From assembly GCA_034509755.1 (NCBI GenBank), contig CM067555.1:20782142-20846141 (forward strand): a stretch of 64,000 nucleotides of DNA. Direction: 5' to 3'. A program made the position numbers and the translations under genes. Below are positions 55,400 to 64,000 of this stretch, in pieces. The notes below the pieces were generated by a model. It had not been told where the DNA came from, made no database searches, and saw nothing but the letters and a program-made list of their open reading frames with translations. Numbering within the stretch: the stretch's first letter is position 1; each line of letters begins with the position of its first letter. The stretch is from Anisodus tanguticus. Lineage: Eukaryota > Streptophyta > Magnoliopsida > Solanales > Solanaceae.

Positions 55400-56263
55400 T
55401 CAAGGGGTCCAAGGCTGGGACCAGTGGGGCTGAGGCCCACTGTTGATGGGGTGGGGCCTACTACCGCCGGTACTACCGACGTTACCACCGCGTTTGCCAC
55501 CGCGGTTTCTTCCATTATTTCTCCTAGTATTCTTGCCGCCACCGTGAGCACGGTTTTGGACCGAATTATTAACACACCCTGGAGAATTTGTGGAGGACGT
55601 CATCATTACCACGGGACTTGCCCCGGTAGCCGCCTTCTTAGCGAATCCGGCTTCTTCTAAAGTAAGCATGGAGCGGGATTGATAGAACGTTGGGAGAGGG
55701 TTACTTTGACGAAGTAGGGTCCCAACGCCACTAAATGCCTCGGAGAGGCCATCAACCATCTGTAGAACCAGACGATCTTCACTAACGGGCGCACCAACGT
55801 TGCGGAGTTGGTCCGCCAATTCCTTCAACCTTTTGCAATACGCTGAAACATTAGGGAAATTTTCCATGTTGACGTGGGAAAAGTCCTGCTCAAGAATAAC
55901 AACTTTGGAATTCTTATTATCTTGGATTATGTCACGCAGCCTATCCCAAGCAGCCATTGCCGTAGCGTCTGGCTCAATAATCGTCTACAACAGGTCAGTA
56001 GAGATAGTGAAATAAATCCACTGAAGGACGGTGGCATCAAGCGTTGTCCATAATTTAGGATCATCCTCACGTTGAGGCACCTCCGTATCTTCAGGAGCCG
56101 CGGGGATTATGTGACGGAGGACTTGATGCGAGCGAGCGTGAATTTTAAACAACTCGGCCCACGTCGCGTATTTGACGTTTTCTATTTCAAGAATGAGAGG
56201 TATGTGATTCTTGATGTTAGAAACAACACGGGCAGGATAAAACATGCTCTTTGTCGTCGACAT
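55400..56263 (-). pseudogene. Copia gag (copia 2)
   Basis: It starts MSTTKSMFYPARVVSNIKNH at 56263; TWAELFKIHARSHQVLRHII and LQWIYFTISTDLL, one stop, then AAWDRLRDIIQDNKNSKVVI, LEQDFSHVNMENFPNVSAYC, KRLKELADQLRNVGAPVSED (55957-55800). The C-terminal part is Gly/Arg/Asn-rich (KNTRRNNGRNRGGKRGG), an RNA-binding-like tail in place of a zinc knuckle. A frame change occurs at about 55400. Confidence 0.9.
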
Positions 56264-56431
56264 AACGAAAGAACAATAGGTGATTTTGTAGAAAATTTGG
56301 GAAGAGAGGAGGTAAAATTTAACACGAAATCCGACGAAGGGGCACGGAAATCGATGCCATTTTTTGGCCGAGAAGGGGCACGAAAAACCGAGAGAAATTT
56401 TGGAGAAGAGCGGAAGAAATTTAGTCCTAGA

Positions 56432-56443
56432 CTTCTGATACCA
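56432..56443 (-). promoter_or_regulatory. Primer-binding site of copia 2
   Basis: In element sense TGGTATCAGAAG starts directly after the 5' LTR. The first nine bases match the complement of initiator methionine tRNA. Confidence 0.85.
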
Positions 56444-56694
56444 TGAAAGAAATAATCCATTGATTATTTCATTGATTGAAAGAGTTTATATACAATTTAC
56501 ATATTTCCATAATAGGAGAATCATATTCCTATTCTACTCCTAAAACCTTATTCTACTTGGACAGTAACTATATAATTATGATAATACAATTATGGTAAGT
56601 ATACAATACTAATTACACTCAAATACTATCTAAACTAATATACAAAATCCGAAATATACATATGATATATTGTATATCATATGTATATTTAACA
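56444..56694 (-). repeat. 5' LTR of copia 2
   Basis: It pairs with 51684-51936. It has a 14-bp duplication (AATTATG(G/A)TAATAC region near 56575-56597) absent from the 3' LTR. Confidence 0.95.
56652..56690. repeat. 39-bp palindrome at the U3 start of the copia 2 LTR
   Basis: Arms AAATATACATATGATATA and TATATCATATGTATATTT (18 bp, perfect) around TTG. It ends four bases from the LTR terminus. The 3' LTR has the same palindrome with a partial arm duplication (51879-51932). Confidence 0.95.
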
Positions 56695-56699
56695 GGTTC
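56695..56699. repeat. 5-bp target-site duplication of copia 2, right copy
   Basis: GGTTC, identical to 51679-51683. Confidence 0.85.
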
Positions 56700-56929
56700 C
56701 TTGGTAACTGAACAAAAGGAAGAGTAAACAACAAGAACATTGAAGTAACACAATTTCAATTCTGAGTTGATTCAAGCAGGGAACTAACTAATTGGTTAAG
56801 CATGATAAAAGTTCTAAAATAGCCATCAGATCCAAATTACTCCTATTTGCTTGAAGAATCTTTTAGGTATTTTACCAAAATAAAGGGTAAATATTGTATA
56901 AAACTAATTTATATTTCATAAATATGTAC

Positions 56930-57345
56930 TTTTTAGAACAACATTATATTGTTGTTGGGATCAAAAAAATGGAGGGCGTTATGCGAAAGTTAATAATTAC
57001 AAATTTTGAACGATGATAAATCAGAAACAAAGATAATATATTAAAAAGACAAAATATTACTTATAATATGATTTCGCCAATTGGCCTACATATAAGAAAT
57101 CTAATATAAAAGCATAAAAATCTATTGAGAGAAAAATATCCTCTAAACAAAACTCCTTAACGACTACATTGTGGATGCTACTATATTTTTTATGAGAACA
57201 AAGCCTCCAAGAAAATGATAGATATGGTAGAATTTTTTCCACAAAGAAAATATTTTCACCAAAAAAACTATTTTAAGTAAAACACAATTATGGTAAAATA
57301 TAAATAAGATAAAAAATTCAGGACAAACCTTAACAAATCTCCCAT
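56930..57345. repeat. Direct repeat unit A (empty copy)
   Basis: It shares long similar stretches with 57550-58425: ATGATTTCGCCAATTGGCCT / ATGATTTCGCCAATTGACCT, CTATTGAGAGAAAA, GTGGATGCTACTAT, TATGAGAACAAA and TCCACAAAGAAAA. It has no insertions, so it shows the ancestral state. Non-coding. Confidence 0.85.
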
Positions 57346-57549
57346 TGGCCTGAATTTTCTGGCAAAATAATCTTGATTCTACTTCTTCACATAATTTTCA
57401 TCACCGATGCTTGTCATGGTTAAAAATAAGGTTAAAAATATTATGGGTTAAAAATTAATTTAAAAATATTTTGTTATATTTTTAAAAATGCAGCAACGGG
57501 GATGTTGAAAATATGGTTGAAAATTCATCTCCACATGTAGTACTCATGA
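57346..57549. other. Spacer between the direct repeats
   Basis: AT-rich, no motif recognised. Confidence 0.5.
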
Positions 57550-57814
57550 ATACTACTTGTTAGGATCGAAAAAAATATTGTTATTCGATCGAAAAAAATC
57601 ATGACGTCATGCGGAAACTAATAATTGCAAACATTGAAGGACGATAAATCAGAAACATAGACAATATACAAAAAAGATAAAATATTATAATATGATTTCG
57701 CCAATTGACCTACATATAAGAAAACTAATATAAAAGCATAAAAATCTATTGAGAGAAAATCTCTCTCTTAACAAAACTCCCTTAACAACTACACTGTGGA
57801 TGCTACTATGTTTT

Positions 57815-58063
57815 TTAAAGAAATAATCCCTTGATTATTTTCATTATTGAATGAGTATATATACAATTTATAATTTTTATAATATGGAAAATCATACTCC
57901 TATTCTACTCCCAAAAACTCTATTTTATTTGTACAATAATTCTACAATTATGGTAAGTGTACAATGCTAATTATAGAAAAAACTATTACCAAAACTAGCT
58001 TAAAACCATGTATACTAGGCATGTATATGCCGTGTATACCGTGTATATCACGGTATACTTTCA
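57815..58063 (-). repeat. Solo LTR related to copia 2
   Basis: 249 bp. The low-coordinate half matches the copia 2 LTR (AAAGAAATAATCCCTTGATT, TACAATTATGGTAAGT), while the U3 start differs (in element sense TGAAAGTATACCGTG). Flanks GTTTT (57810-57814) and GTTCT (58064-58068) are a near-perfect 5-bp duplication, and unit A shows the site without it. A solo LTR arises by recombination between the two LTRs of one element. Confidence 0.88.
58034..58058. repeat. Palindrome at the U3 start of the solo LTR
   Basis: GTATACCGTG-TATAT-CACGGTATAC, 10-bp perfect arms. It has the same position as the copia 2 palindrome but unrelated sequence. Confidence 0.9.
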
Positions 58064-58165
58064 GTTCTTTATGAGAACAAATGATCTATTTATTGAATTC
58101 CAAAACTTCTCCTCCAAGAAAAAATAGATACAGTAGAATTCTTCTCCACAAAGAAAACCTTTTTG

Positions 58166-58178
58166 AAGTAAAACACAA
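58166..58178. repeat. Target-site duplication of the SINE, left copy
   Basis: AAGTAAAACACAA, with one mismatch to AAGTAAAATACAA at 58370-58382. Confidence 0.85.
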
Positions 58179-58369
58179 AAAAAAGAGTAGCCCGGTGCAC
58201 TAAGCTCCCGTTATGCTCGAGATCCGGGGAAGGGCCGGACCACAAGGGTCTATTGTACGCAACCTTACCTTGCATTTCTGGAAGAGGTTGTTTCCACGGC
58301 TTGAACCCGTGACCTCCTGGTCACATGACAGTAATTTTACTAGTTACTCCAAGATTCCCTTCATGATTA
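58179..58369 (-). mobile_element. Au-like SINE, near full length
   Basis: In minus sense: a tRNA-like head, the pol III B box GGGTTCAAGCC (plus 58298-58308), AACAACCTCTTCCAGAAATG, TGGTCCGGCCCTTCCCCGG and the end GGGAGCTTAGTGCACCGGGC plus a T run. This is the Au SINE layout as I recall it. It has a 13-bp target duplication with one mismatch. Confidence 0.9.
58298..58308 (-). promoter_or_regulatory. RNA polymerase III B box of the SINE
   Basis: GGGTTCAAGCC in minus sense, close to the consensus GGTTCGANNCC. The A box upstream is less clear. Confidence 0.75.
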
Positions 58370-58382
58370 AAGTAAAATACAA
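58370..58382. repeat. Target-site duplication of the SINE, right copy
   Basis: AAGTAAAATACAA, matching 58166-58178 except for one base. Confidence 0.85.
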
Positions 58383-58425
58383 TTATGATAAAATTCAAAT
58401 AGGATAGAAAATTCATGACAAAACC

Positions 58426-58705
58426 TAACAATTGTAACTAGCTACTAAGCAACAGTTGCATCAGAATAAATAGTACACAAAATATCCTCCATAAATTTCA
58501 TTGCAAGGACTGGTGGTTTGTGCAGCAGGAGGTGGGAAAATTGGGAAATAACGAACAGTAAAATTTGATGATGGGTGGTCAGGTGGGAATGGAGGAAAAT
58601 TTACCAAGCTAGATGTACTAGGAAAACCACCAGCTGCTGGATTAGGAAAACACTAGTTTTAGTTAAGCAATATGTTTATTCTGTAAACAATCAAATAAAT
58701 TATTA
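58426..58705. other. Intergenic DNA, no gene seen
   Basis: Contains the GTGGTTTGTGCAGCAGGAGG patch at about 58512, otherwise AT-rich. No frame recognised. Confidence 0.5.
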
Positions 58706-58941
58706 CTCCATCCGTCTCAATTTATATAATATAATTTGACTGAGCATTAAATTTAAGAAATAAAAGAAAACTTTTGAATCTTGTGGTCTAAAACAAGCCA
58801 AAGATATTTGTGTAGTTATAGATCATCTCGTTAAGCATAAAAGATAAAGTATAAAATTAAATTGTTGTCAAATAAAGAAATGTGTCATTTTTTGGAGTGA
58901 CTAAGAAGGAAAGTGTGTCATATAAATTGGGACAAAGAAAG
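58706..58941. mobile_element. Stowaway MITE
   Basis: Ends CTCCATCCGTCTCAATTTAT and the complement of CTTTCTTTGTCCCAATTTAT, with TA on both sides (58704-58705 and 58942-58943). Length 236 bp, AT-rich, non-coding. Related in its ends to the MITEs in the copia 1 LTRs. Confidence 0.88.
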
Positions 58942-58943
58942 TA

Positions 58944-59838
58944 AAATTGATCTTGAGAAAGAACACATGTTGATCACTTCACCTTTGAGAAATATAATAT
59001 TTGATGTCTTGATCTCTTTGTGAAAAGCGATCATGAAATATTCAAGATGTCTCCTCAATGAAATCAAGCACAAATGCAATTGTCGTAGGTTTCAACAATT
59101 TTCCTGCTGGATTCGAAGTTGAGATAAAGTCAGATTTTAATTAAATACCAATCCACTTTGAAACTCCAACAGTGGTTGAAAAGGAAAACAATGCTAGATT
59201 TTGAAAGTTATTACATAAAAATTTTGTTATATTTTAAAAATAGAATAATACTATAAGATATTATATATATGAATTTTATTTCGTATATCTCTCTAAAGAT
59301 CCCAATGCGTAATTCTATGGTGAAAAGCACAACATTTGTAAGAGAGAATTTGTATTACATTAGACAAGACAATGAAGAATCAAAGTAAAATTTTGATGTT
59401 ATTTATGTTCCATCAATCAATGTATCAAGTGCAAGATTAGGTATACTGAGCCGAAATGGCAAGGATGAAATGGAAACTATGAAATATGTTAACTCTATTT
59501 AGGTTGAATCCTACTTTAATTTTGCACCAAACGAATTGCTACGAAATAAAAAATGGACTCTAACGACAATATTCAAATAAATCTCCTTCTTGCAAGTTGC
59601 AAACTCTTCAAACGAGTTGCTACTAGTGCATAATAGTACTAGAAATTCAGAATAAAAAAGATCAAACATTGTAAAATTACCTTTTTCTAAAGGAATTCTG
59701 AAAAGAATCATAAAATAAATTATTCAAAAGATGGTAATTTTAAGAGGGGAAAAATTTGGCCAAATCATAATTATTTTATCTTAATAATAAATAAGTTAAA
59801 TCGTTATAATAAAGTAGGTAAGTGTAATATTCACAAAT
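58944..59838. other. AT-rich intergenic DNA, nothing recognised
   Basis: No coding frame or repeat that I can name, although TTGATCACTTCACCTTTGAGA-like text near 58972 and TTTGATGTCTTGATCTCTTTGTG near 59000 faintly resemble the LTR leader seen near 27300 on the other strand. Confidence 0.35.
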
Positions 59839-59994
59839 TGTTGGAAATTAGCCTTTGGCGGGAGTTGCGACCGACCAACTTTAACGGCTTAAACACTAGT
59901 GTTACGTATGTTGGAGAATCCGGTTCTTCACACATGCATGATGTACTAAGTACGTAGATAATCGTAGGGCCAAGAATCGTCAAATTTCATTGAG

Positions 59995-60810
59995 AAATGA
60001 AAGAGATATTGGTTCACAAAGTAAGGTGTTTGAAGCATGGAAAAGTGTGGTGTGTGATCAATTCTCCCTCATCGGTAGAGGAAGAAAGAATTGTTGTGTA
60101 TATAATACTCGAAATTGGTTTGGGGTTTGGGACCCCAAGGGGTATCCCATGTGTTTAAAGGAGGGAAGACCTAGATGTGCTTCGGTTCAAGGAAAGACCA
60201 CACGCGCGCCGCCGCCGCCTGCCCGTCCGGTCTGGTTCCGAGTTCCGTGTTCTCGGGCTGTGGGATATTATATTTTTGGGCCAGAAAACTTTGCCAGAAG
60301 TACAGTTTGATCCCGAAGTTTCGGATGTGCGGTTTGACCGAGAATTCTTTCGGATGTACGAGTTCGGTCCCTGAAGTTTTCAAATGAAAGAGATATTGGT
60401 TCACGAAGTAAGGTGTTTGAAGCATGGAAAAGTGTGGTGTGTGATCAATTCTCCCTCATCGGTAGAGGAAGAAAGAATTGTTGTGTATATAATACTCGAA
60501 ATTGGTTTGGGGTTTGGGACCCCAAGGGGTATCCCATGTGTTTAAAGGAGGGAAGACCTAGATGTGCTTCGGTTCAAGGAAAGACCACGCGCGCGCCGCC
60601 GCGCGCCGCCCGTCCGGTTCCGTGTTCTCGGGTTCACGAGTTCCGTGTTTCGGGTTCTCGGGTTCACGGTCGTTCGTGGGTCGTGGGTGTCCGATATTAT
60701 CTTTTTGGGCCAGAAAACTTTGCTAGAAGTACGGTTTGATCCCGAAGTTTCGGATGTGCGATTTGGACCGAATTCTTTCGGATGTACAGATTCGGTCCCC
60801 GAAGTTTCAA
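59995..60810 (+). repeat. Tandem duplication of ~390 bp in the U3 of copia 4
   Basis: Copy 1 starts AAATGAAAGAGATATTGGTT at 59995 and copy 2 at 60382, an offset of 387 bp. The first 220 bp are nearly identical. Copy 2 then has an expanded GC-rich part (GTTCCGTGT/TCGGGTTCTCGGGTTCACG words at 60617-60680). Both copies end with TCGGATGT(G/A)CG...TTCGGTCCC. Confidence 0.92.
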
Positions 60811-61040
60811 GATGTACGAGTTTGGTCCCCGAAATTTTTCGAAAGGCGAATTTCGACGGTCCGAACAGAAACGTCAAAGCACTCAATTCGGCCATTTATT
60901 TTGGTGAATTACACCTCCTATAATGGCCAATCCGTTGGCAATTTTCTCCATTTATGTGGTGGCTTTACTACCTCCATAATGGTCATTATTTGGCCAATAA
61001 TGGCTGTTATGGAGGCGTCAAACAAATCCCTCTTCCTCCT

Positions 61041-61047
61041 ATATAAA
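61041..61047 (+). promoter_or_regulatory. TATA box of the copia 4 LTR
   Basis: ATATAAA in CCTCCTATATAAACACCCC, about 230 bp after the U3 duplication. The leader that follows (CATTGTTGAGGCACACTTG) fits a transcription start about 30 bp downstream. Confidence 0.6.
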
Positions 61048-61481
61048 CACCCCTTACACCATTGTTGAGGCACACTTGATATACACGAAATTACACAAAG
61101 CGAGAAAGTTTTTTTCTAAATCTTCCAAGCATCATTTCGTTATTCAATATTCTTCACGGTAGCTTTTGAGTTTCCTTTGCTCAATAGTTCCATTCTTTGT
61201 TTTATCTTGGGAGACGAATTGTCCGGGACGTATAAAGGATACATACGGGGCAATATTGTCTTAAGGACAGAGTGCCACACTCGACTCGGCAAAAACCGCT
61301 TTCAGTTTTCTTGTTCAACAAAATAGTAATTTCAGTTTTGTTGTTATATTGTAATTTTCAGTTTTATAGTTGAATTGTAATTTCAATTCTTACATACGCA
61401 GTTACTTGTAATTTCCGTTCCTGCAATCATTGTAAACACCAACAACTTAAGACAATATTTTGCTTACGGAATCGCAATAAC

Positions 61482-62540
61482 ATGGCTGGAAATATGACCG
61501 ATGTTTCTTGCTATCGCTCGTCGCCTCTCGAGGCAATGTTGTCGCCTTCCCCGCCATCGCCGCCATCGCCCAAGGCGTAACTCCGCCGGCTTCACCGCTG
61601 CCGCTGCTGCTGCTCCTGTTCAAGGCAGTAACACTGCTGCCTTCCCGACTGTTGGAGCTCCACCCTCTTCATCACACCACCATGATCGCCCTGAAAAATT
61701 CATGGGATCAGAATTCAAAAGATGGCAGCAAAAGATGTTGTTTTACTTAACAGATTATGGGCATGGCCCGGTTCCTTACGGAAGATCCTCCACAAGTGGA
61801 GATGAAATGGACTCTTCGCCCAATGAAACGGGTGAAGGGGGCCTTGGTATCCATATCATTAATGGCATGAAGATGGTTCGTGACGCATGGAATCATAGCG
61901 ATTTTATGTGCAAGAACTATATACTTCGAAGCGCTTAGCAGACCCTCTCTACACGGTCTATTGCACCGTTGGCACCGCTAAAGAGCGTGGGAAAAGCGCA
62001 AAAGAAGTACAACGCACAAGATGCGGGTACTAAGAAGTTCATCGTTGGGAAATTTCTAAAATTCCAAATGGTGGACAAGAAGACGATGATGTCCCAAGTC
62101 CAGGAATTCCAAATAATTTTACATCACCTGGATTTGGAAGGACTGAAACCAAATGAGCAGTTTTTGGTTGCATCGCTTATTGAAAAGTTACCTCCTTCAT
62201 GGAATGAGTTTATGAGTTACTTGAAACTCAAGACAAAGGAGATGACCTTTGAATAGCTCGTTATCAAACTGCAAATCCAGGAAGATAATAAGAAGACCTT
62301 GCCAAAGGGTAGACAACATGCTGAGGCAAAGGCGAATCTGGCTGAGGCCAAAGGGAACTCAAGCAAGAAGCGGAAGTTCCAGAAAGAGGGCGAAGCCCCT
62401 GCAGCAGAGATGTTCAGAGGTAATTGTCATCACTGTGGGAAACCTGGTCATAGGATCAAGGAATGCCGCAAGCTCAAGACTGAGCAACAACAGAAAGCCA
62501 AGTCAAAAGGCAAGGCTCAAGCAAACGTCGTCAAGGACAC
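61482..62540 (+). pseudogene. Copia gag with zinc knuckle (copia 4)
   Basis: The ATG at 61482 (MAGNMTDVSC) is in another frame than the body, so a frameshift lies in the GCC-repeat region near 61550. The body reads DRPEKFMGSEFKRWQQKMLF, stop at 61936, KAQKKYNAQDAGTKKFIVGK, FLKFQMVDKKTMMSQVQEFQ, IEKLPPSWNEFMSYLKLKT, stop at 62254, then the knuckle CHHCGKPGHRIKEC near 62425-62466. This is a UBN2-type gag; it packages the element's RNA. Two nonsense changes and one frameshift disable it. Confidence 0.9.
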
Positions 62541-62830
62541 GCTCCTGGATGACATGATCGAGGAATTCTCTGCAGTGGTGCTAGAAGACAACTTGGTGGA
62601 GAATCCGATGCAGTGGTGGGTGGACACAGGTGCAACAAGACACATCTGTTCCAACAAAGATGCCTTCTCCACGTACACTCCGATCTCCGACAAGAAGCTG
62701 TTCATGGGCAACAACACTTCCTCGGACGTGCTAGGGGTTGGAAAGGTGGTCCTGAAGATGACTTCCGACAAGGAACTCACTCTGAAGGAAGTGATGCACG
62801 TCCCAGATATTAGAAGAAATCTAGTTTCTG
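62541..62830 (+). pseudogene. Copia aspartic protease (copia 4)
   Basis: In the same frame as the knuckle: QWWVDTGATRHICSNKDAFS (active site DTGA intact), then KLFMGNNTSSDVLGVGKVVL and LTLKEVMHVPDIRRNLVSG. No stop within the domain, so it could fold if expressed, but the frame is cut upstream. Confidence 0.9.
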
Positions 62831-63725
62831 GACCTTTATTGGTTAATGCTGGTTTTAGGCTAGTGTTTGAATCAAATAAATTTGTACTCACTAAAAATGG
62901 CACATTTGTGGGGAGGGGCTTCGTCTGTGAAGGCCTCTTCAAAGTGAATGCCATGTACGTATTGCGTCAAGGAAATAAAGTTGAGTCTTCTTCTTATTTG
63001 CTTGAGTCATCTAATTTATGGCATCATAGATTAGGACACGTAAACTACAAGTCTATTCAAAGGCTGGTAAAGATGGAGTTGTTGCCTTCTATCGACATAA
63101 ACCCTCAACATAAGTGTGAGGTGTGCGTAGAGGCAAAACTCACCAAGCTTCCTTTTCGATCCGTCGAAAGGAATACCGCTCCTCTAGAACTTATTCACAC
63201 AGATATATGTGATTTGAAGTTTGCACAAACTAGAGGGGGGAACAAGTACTTTGTGACATTTATAGATGATAGCACAAGGTATTGTTACCTTTACTTGTTG
63301 AAAAGTAAGGATGAAGCCTTTGAAGCGTTCCGACGTTACAAAGCGAAGTTGAGAATCAACTTAGCCTACGGATTAAATCCATTCGTAGCGATAGAGGGGA
63401 GAATATGTAGCGCCTTTTGAGGAATATTGTGCCCAAGAAGGCATTATTCATCAAACGACGGCTCCATACTCACCTCAATCAAATGGTGTGGCGGAACGTA
63501 AGAACCGCACATTAAAGGAAATGATGAATGCCTTGCTTATCAATTCCGGACTTCCCCAAAACATGTGGGGAGAAGTCGTCCTTACCGCTAATACGATTCG
63601 AACGAGTCCCACATAAGGGTAAGGACAAAACTCCATATGAATCATGGAAAGGAAAGAAACCCACCTACAAGTATTTTAAGGTGTGGGGTTGTCCGGCAAA
63701 GGTTGAAATACCTAAGCCAAAGTAG
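62831..63725 (+). pseudogene. Copia GAG-pre-integrase and integrase (copia 4), frameshifted
   Basis: LWHHRLGHVNYKSIQRLVKM with CEVCVEAKLTKLPF (zinc-binding segment), HTDICDLKFAQTRGGNKYFV (first Asp), TFIDDSTRYCYLYLLKSKDE. After about 63350 the frame shifts twice around the second Asp (SDRG), then EYVAPFEEYCAQEGIIHQTT, APYSPQSNGVAERKNRTLKE (Glu) and LINSGLPQNMWGEVVLTANT, ending at stops near 63615. Only the short region 63350-63400 and later stops separate it from an open frame. Confidence 0.9.
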
Positions 63726-64000
63726 GTCAAGATTGGGCCTAAGACCGTAGATTGCATATTCATCGGATATGCAAATAACAAAGTAGTGCTTATCGCTTCT
63801 TAGTGCATAAGTCGATATTCCGGATATCCACCAGGGTACAATAATGGAATCAAGGAATGCTCTATTCTTTGAAAGTACCTTTCCTAGAAAGGAGAAAGAC
63901 ATAACCTCTCGCAAGCGAAGTTATGCACAAAGCTCTCAAGAACCGGGAGTCCTTGACTGCGCCGGATCTAAATGGTTCGAGATCTAGCGAATCTCGAGGT
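63726..64000 (+). pseudogene. Copia integrase C-terminal region (copia 4), cut by the window
   Basis: Broken frames: KIGPKTVDCIFIGYA-like text near 63730-63770 (the conserved GYxxN region after integrase), then KSRNALFFESTFPRKEKDIT near 63850-63905. The reverse transcriptase would follow past 64000. Confidence 0.65.

Larger units (their letters stand above)
51684..56694 (-). mobile_element. Copia LTR retrotransposon 2 (minus strand), structurally complete
   Basis: LTRs of 253 bp (51684-51936) and 251 bp (56444-56694), a PBS directly at the 5' LTR, a purine tract at the 3' LTR and a perfect GGTTC target duplication. The LTRs differ by about eight substitutions and three indels by eye. The interior reads gag, protease, integrase, RT and RNase H on the minus strand, with a handful of stops and frameshifts. 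The RNase H text (AEAEYRGVANVV, HIEMDIHFVREKVARGQV) suits the Ale/Retrofit-type copia group; the lineage is an inference. Confidence 0.95.
57550..58425. repeat. Direct repeat unit B with two nested insertions
   Basis: Homologous to unit A but interrupted by a solo LTR (57815-58063) and a SINE (58179-58369). Removing both restores the alignment with unit A, ending AAAATTCA(G/T)GACAAA. Confidence 0.85.
59839..61444 (+). repeat. 5' LTR of copia 4 with internal tandem duplication
   Basis: It starts TGTTGGAAATTAGCC and ends TAAACACCAACA, with inverted ends TGTTGG/CCAACA. The U3 part contains two copies of a roughly 390-bp unit (59995-60381 and 60382 to about 60810). A TATA box lies at 61041. No second LTR is in the window, so the ends are judged by form. 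Confidence 0.8.
59839..64000 (+). mobile_element. Copia element 4: 5' LTR, gag, protease and integrase (runs off the window)
   Basis: A 1.6-kb 5' LTR (59839-61444, TGTTGG...CCAACA) followed by an interior with gag, zinc knuckle, protease, pre-integrase and integrase in order. The main frame (61501-63420) is shared by all domains and is interrupted by only two stops, so this is the best preserved element of the window. RT, RNase H and 3' LTR lie beyond 64000. Confidence 0.92.

Noticed and set aside
60171..60895. Overlapping frames on both strands in the GC-rich U3 of copia 4
   Set aside because: They translate the duplicated GC-rich U3 and have no protein-like features.
1..64000. An undescribed multi-gene system
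   Set aside because: Every long coding signal was assignable to a known transposable-element class or an organelle insertion; the remaining DNA has no linked set of open frames.

Overview
This is a stretch of repeat-dominated nuclear DNA from a flowering plant. I infer a member of the Solanaceae (Nicotiana, Solanum or Capsicum type) from the kinds of repeat present: an Au-type SINE, an RTE-clade LINE, Stowaway MITEs, and Tat, Tekay-like and copia LTR elements. A nuclear copy of mitochondrial atp9 shows that this is nuclear DNA. I found no intact host gene and no structural RNA gene that I could support. Almost all recognisable coding sequence belongs to transposable elements, and every one of these elements carries stops, frameshifts or deletions.

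Layout. 1-2642: decayed Tat/Ogre-like gypsy polyprotein, cut off inside integrase. 2643 to about 10200: long LTR-like non-coding DNA, split by a complete hAT transposon (3636-7156) with a perfect 8-bp target duplication. 10200-12660: AT-rich DNA with a perfect 64-bp tandem duplication and a broken RNase H-like (RVT_3) gene fragment. 12659-18141: copia element 1 (minus strand) with a Stowaway MITE inside each LTR. 18350-26393: CACTA (En/Spm) transposon with a TnpD-type transposase and a TnpA-type gene that includes a Ulp1-like protease region. 26394-30714: AT-rich DNA with a diverged direct repeat, an atp9 NUMT, a truncated SINE with a perfect 16-bp target duplication, and a (TAA)n tract attached to a retroposon tail. 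30730-34832: full-length but dead RTE LINE with a perfect 15-bp target duplication. 37581-45400: three long gypsy LTRs (two forward, one reverse). 45400-48777: 5'-truncated copia fragment with its 3' LTR. 49968 to about 51330: reverse-strand LTR. 51684-56694: copia element 2, structurally complete with a GGTTC target duplication, PBS and PPT. 56930-58440: duplicated segment carrying a solo LTR and a SINE. 58706-58941: Stowaway MITE. 59839-64000: 5' LTR and gag-protease-integrase part of copia element 4, which runs off the window.

How the parts relate. The window is best read as layered insertions. The hAT sits in an LTR-like region that itself abuts a cut polyprotein. Two insertions sit in one copy of a duplicated segment, so the empty copy shows the pre-insertion sequence. 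A MITE was carried along by the LTRs of a copia element. I found no convincing new multi-gene system. The observations most worth a check are the MITE-bearing LTR pair, the palindromes at the U3 ends of copia LTRs, the very CpG-rich hAT arms, the tandem U3 duplication in copia 4 and the unedited atp9 insertion. Family names rest on motif recognition by eye; no search was run.
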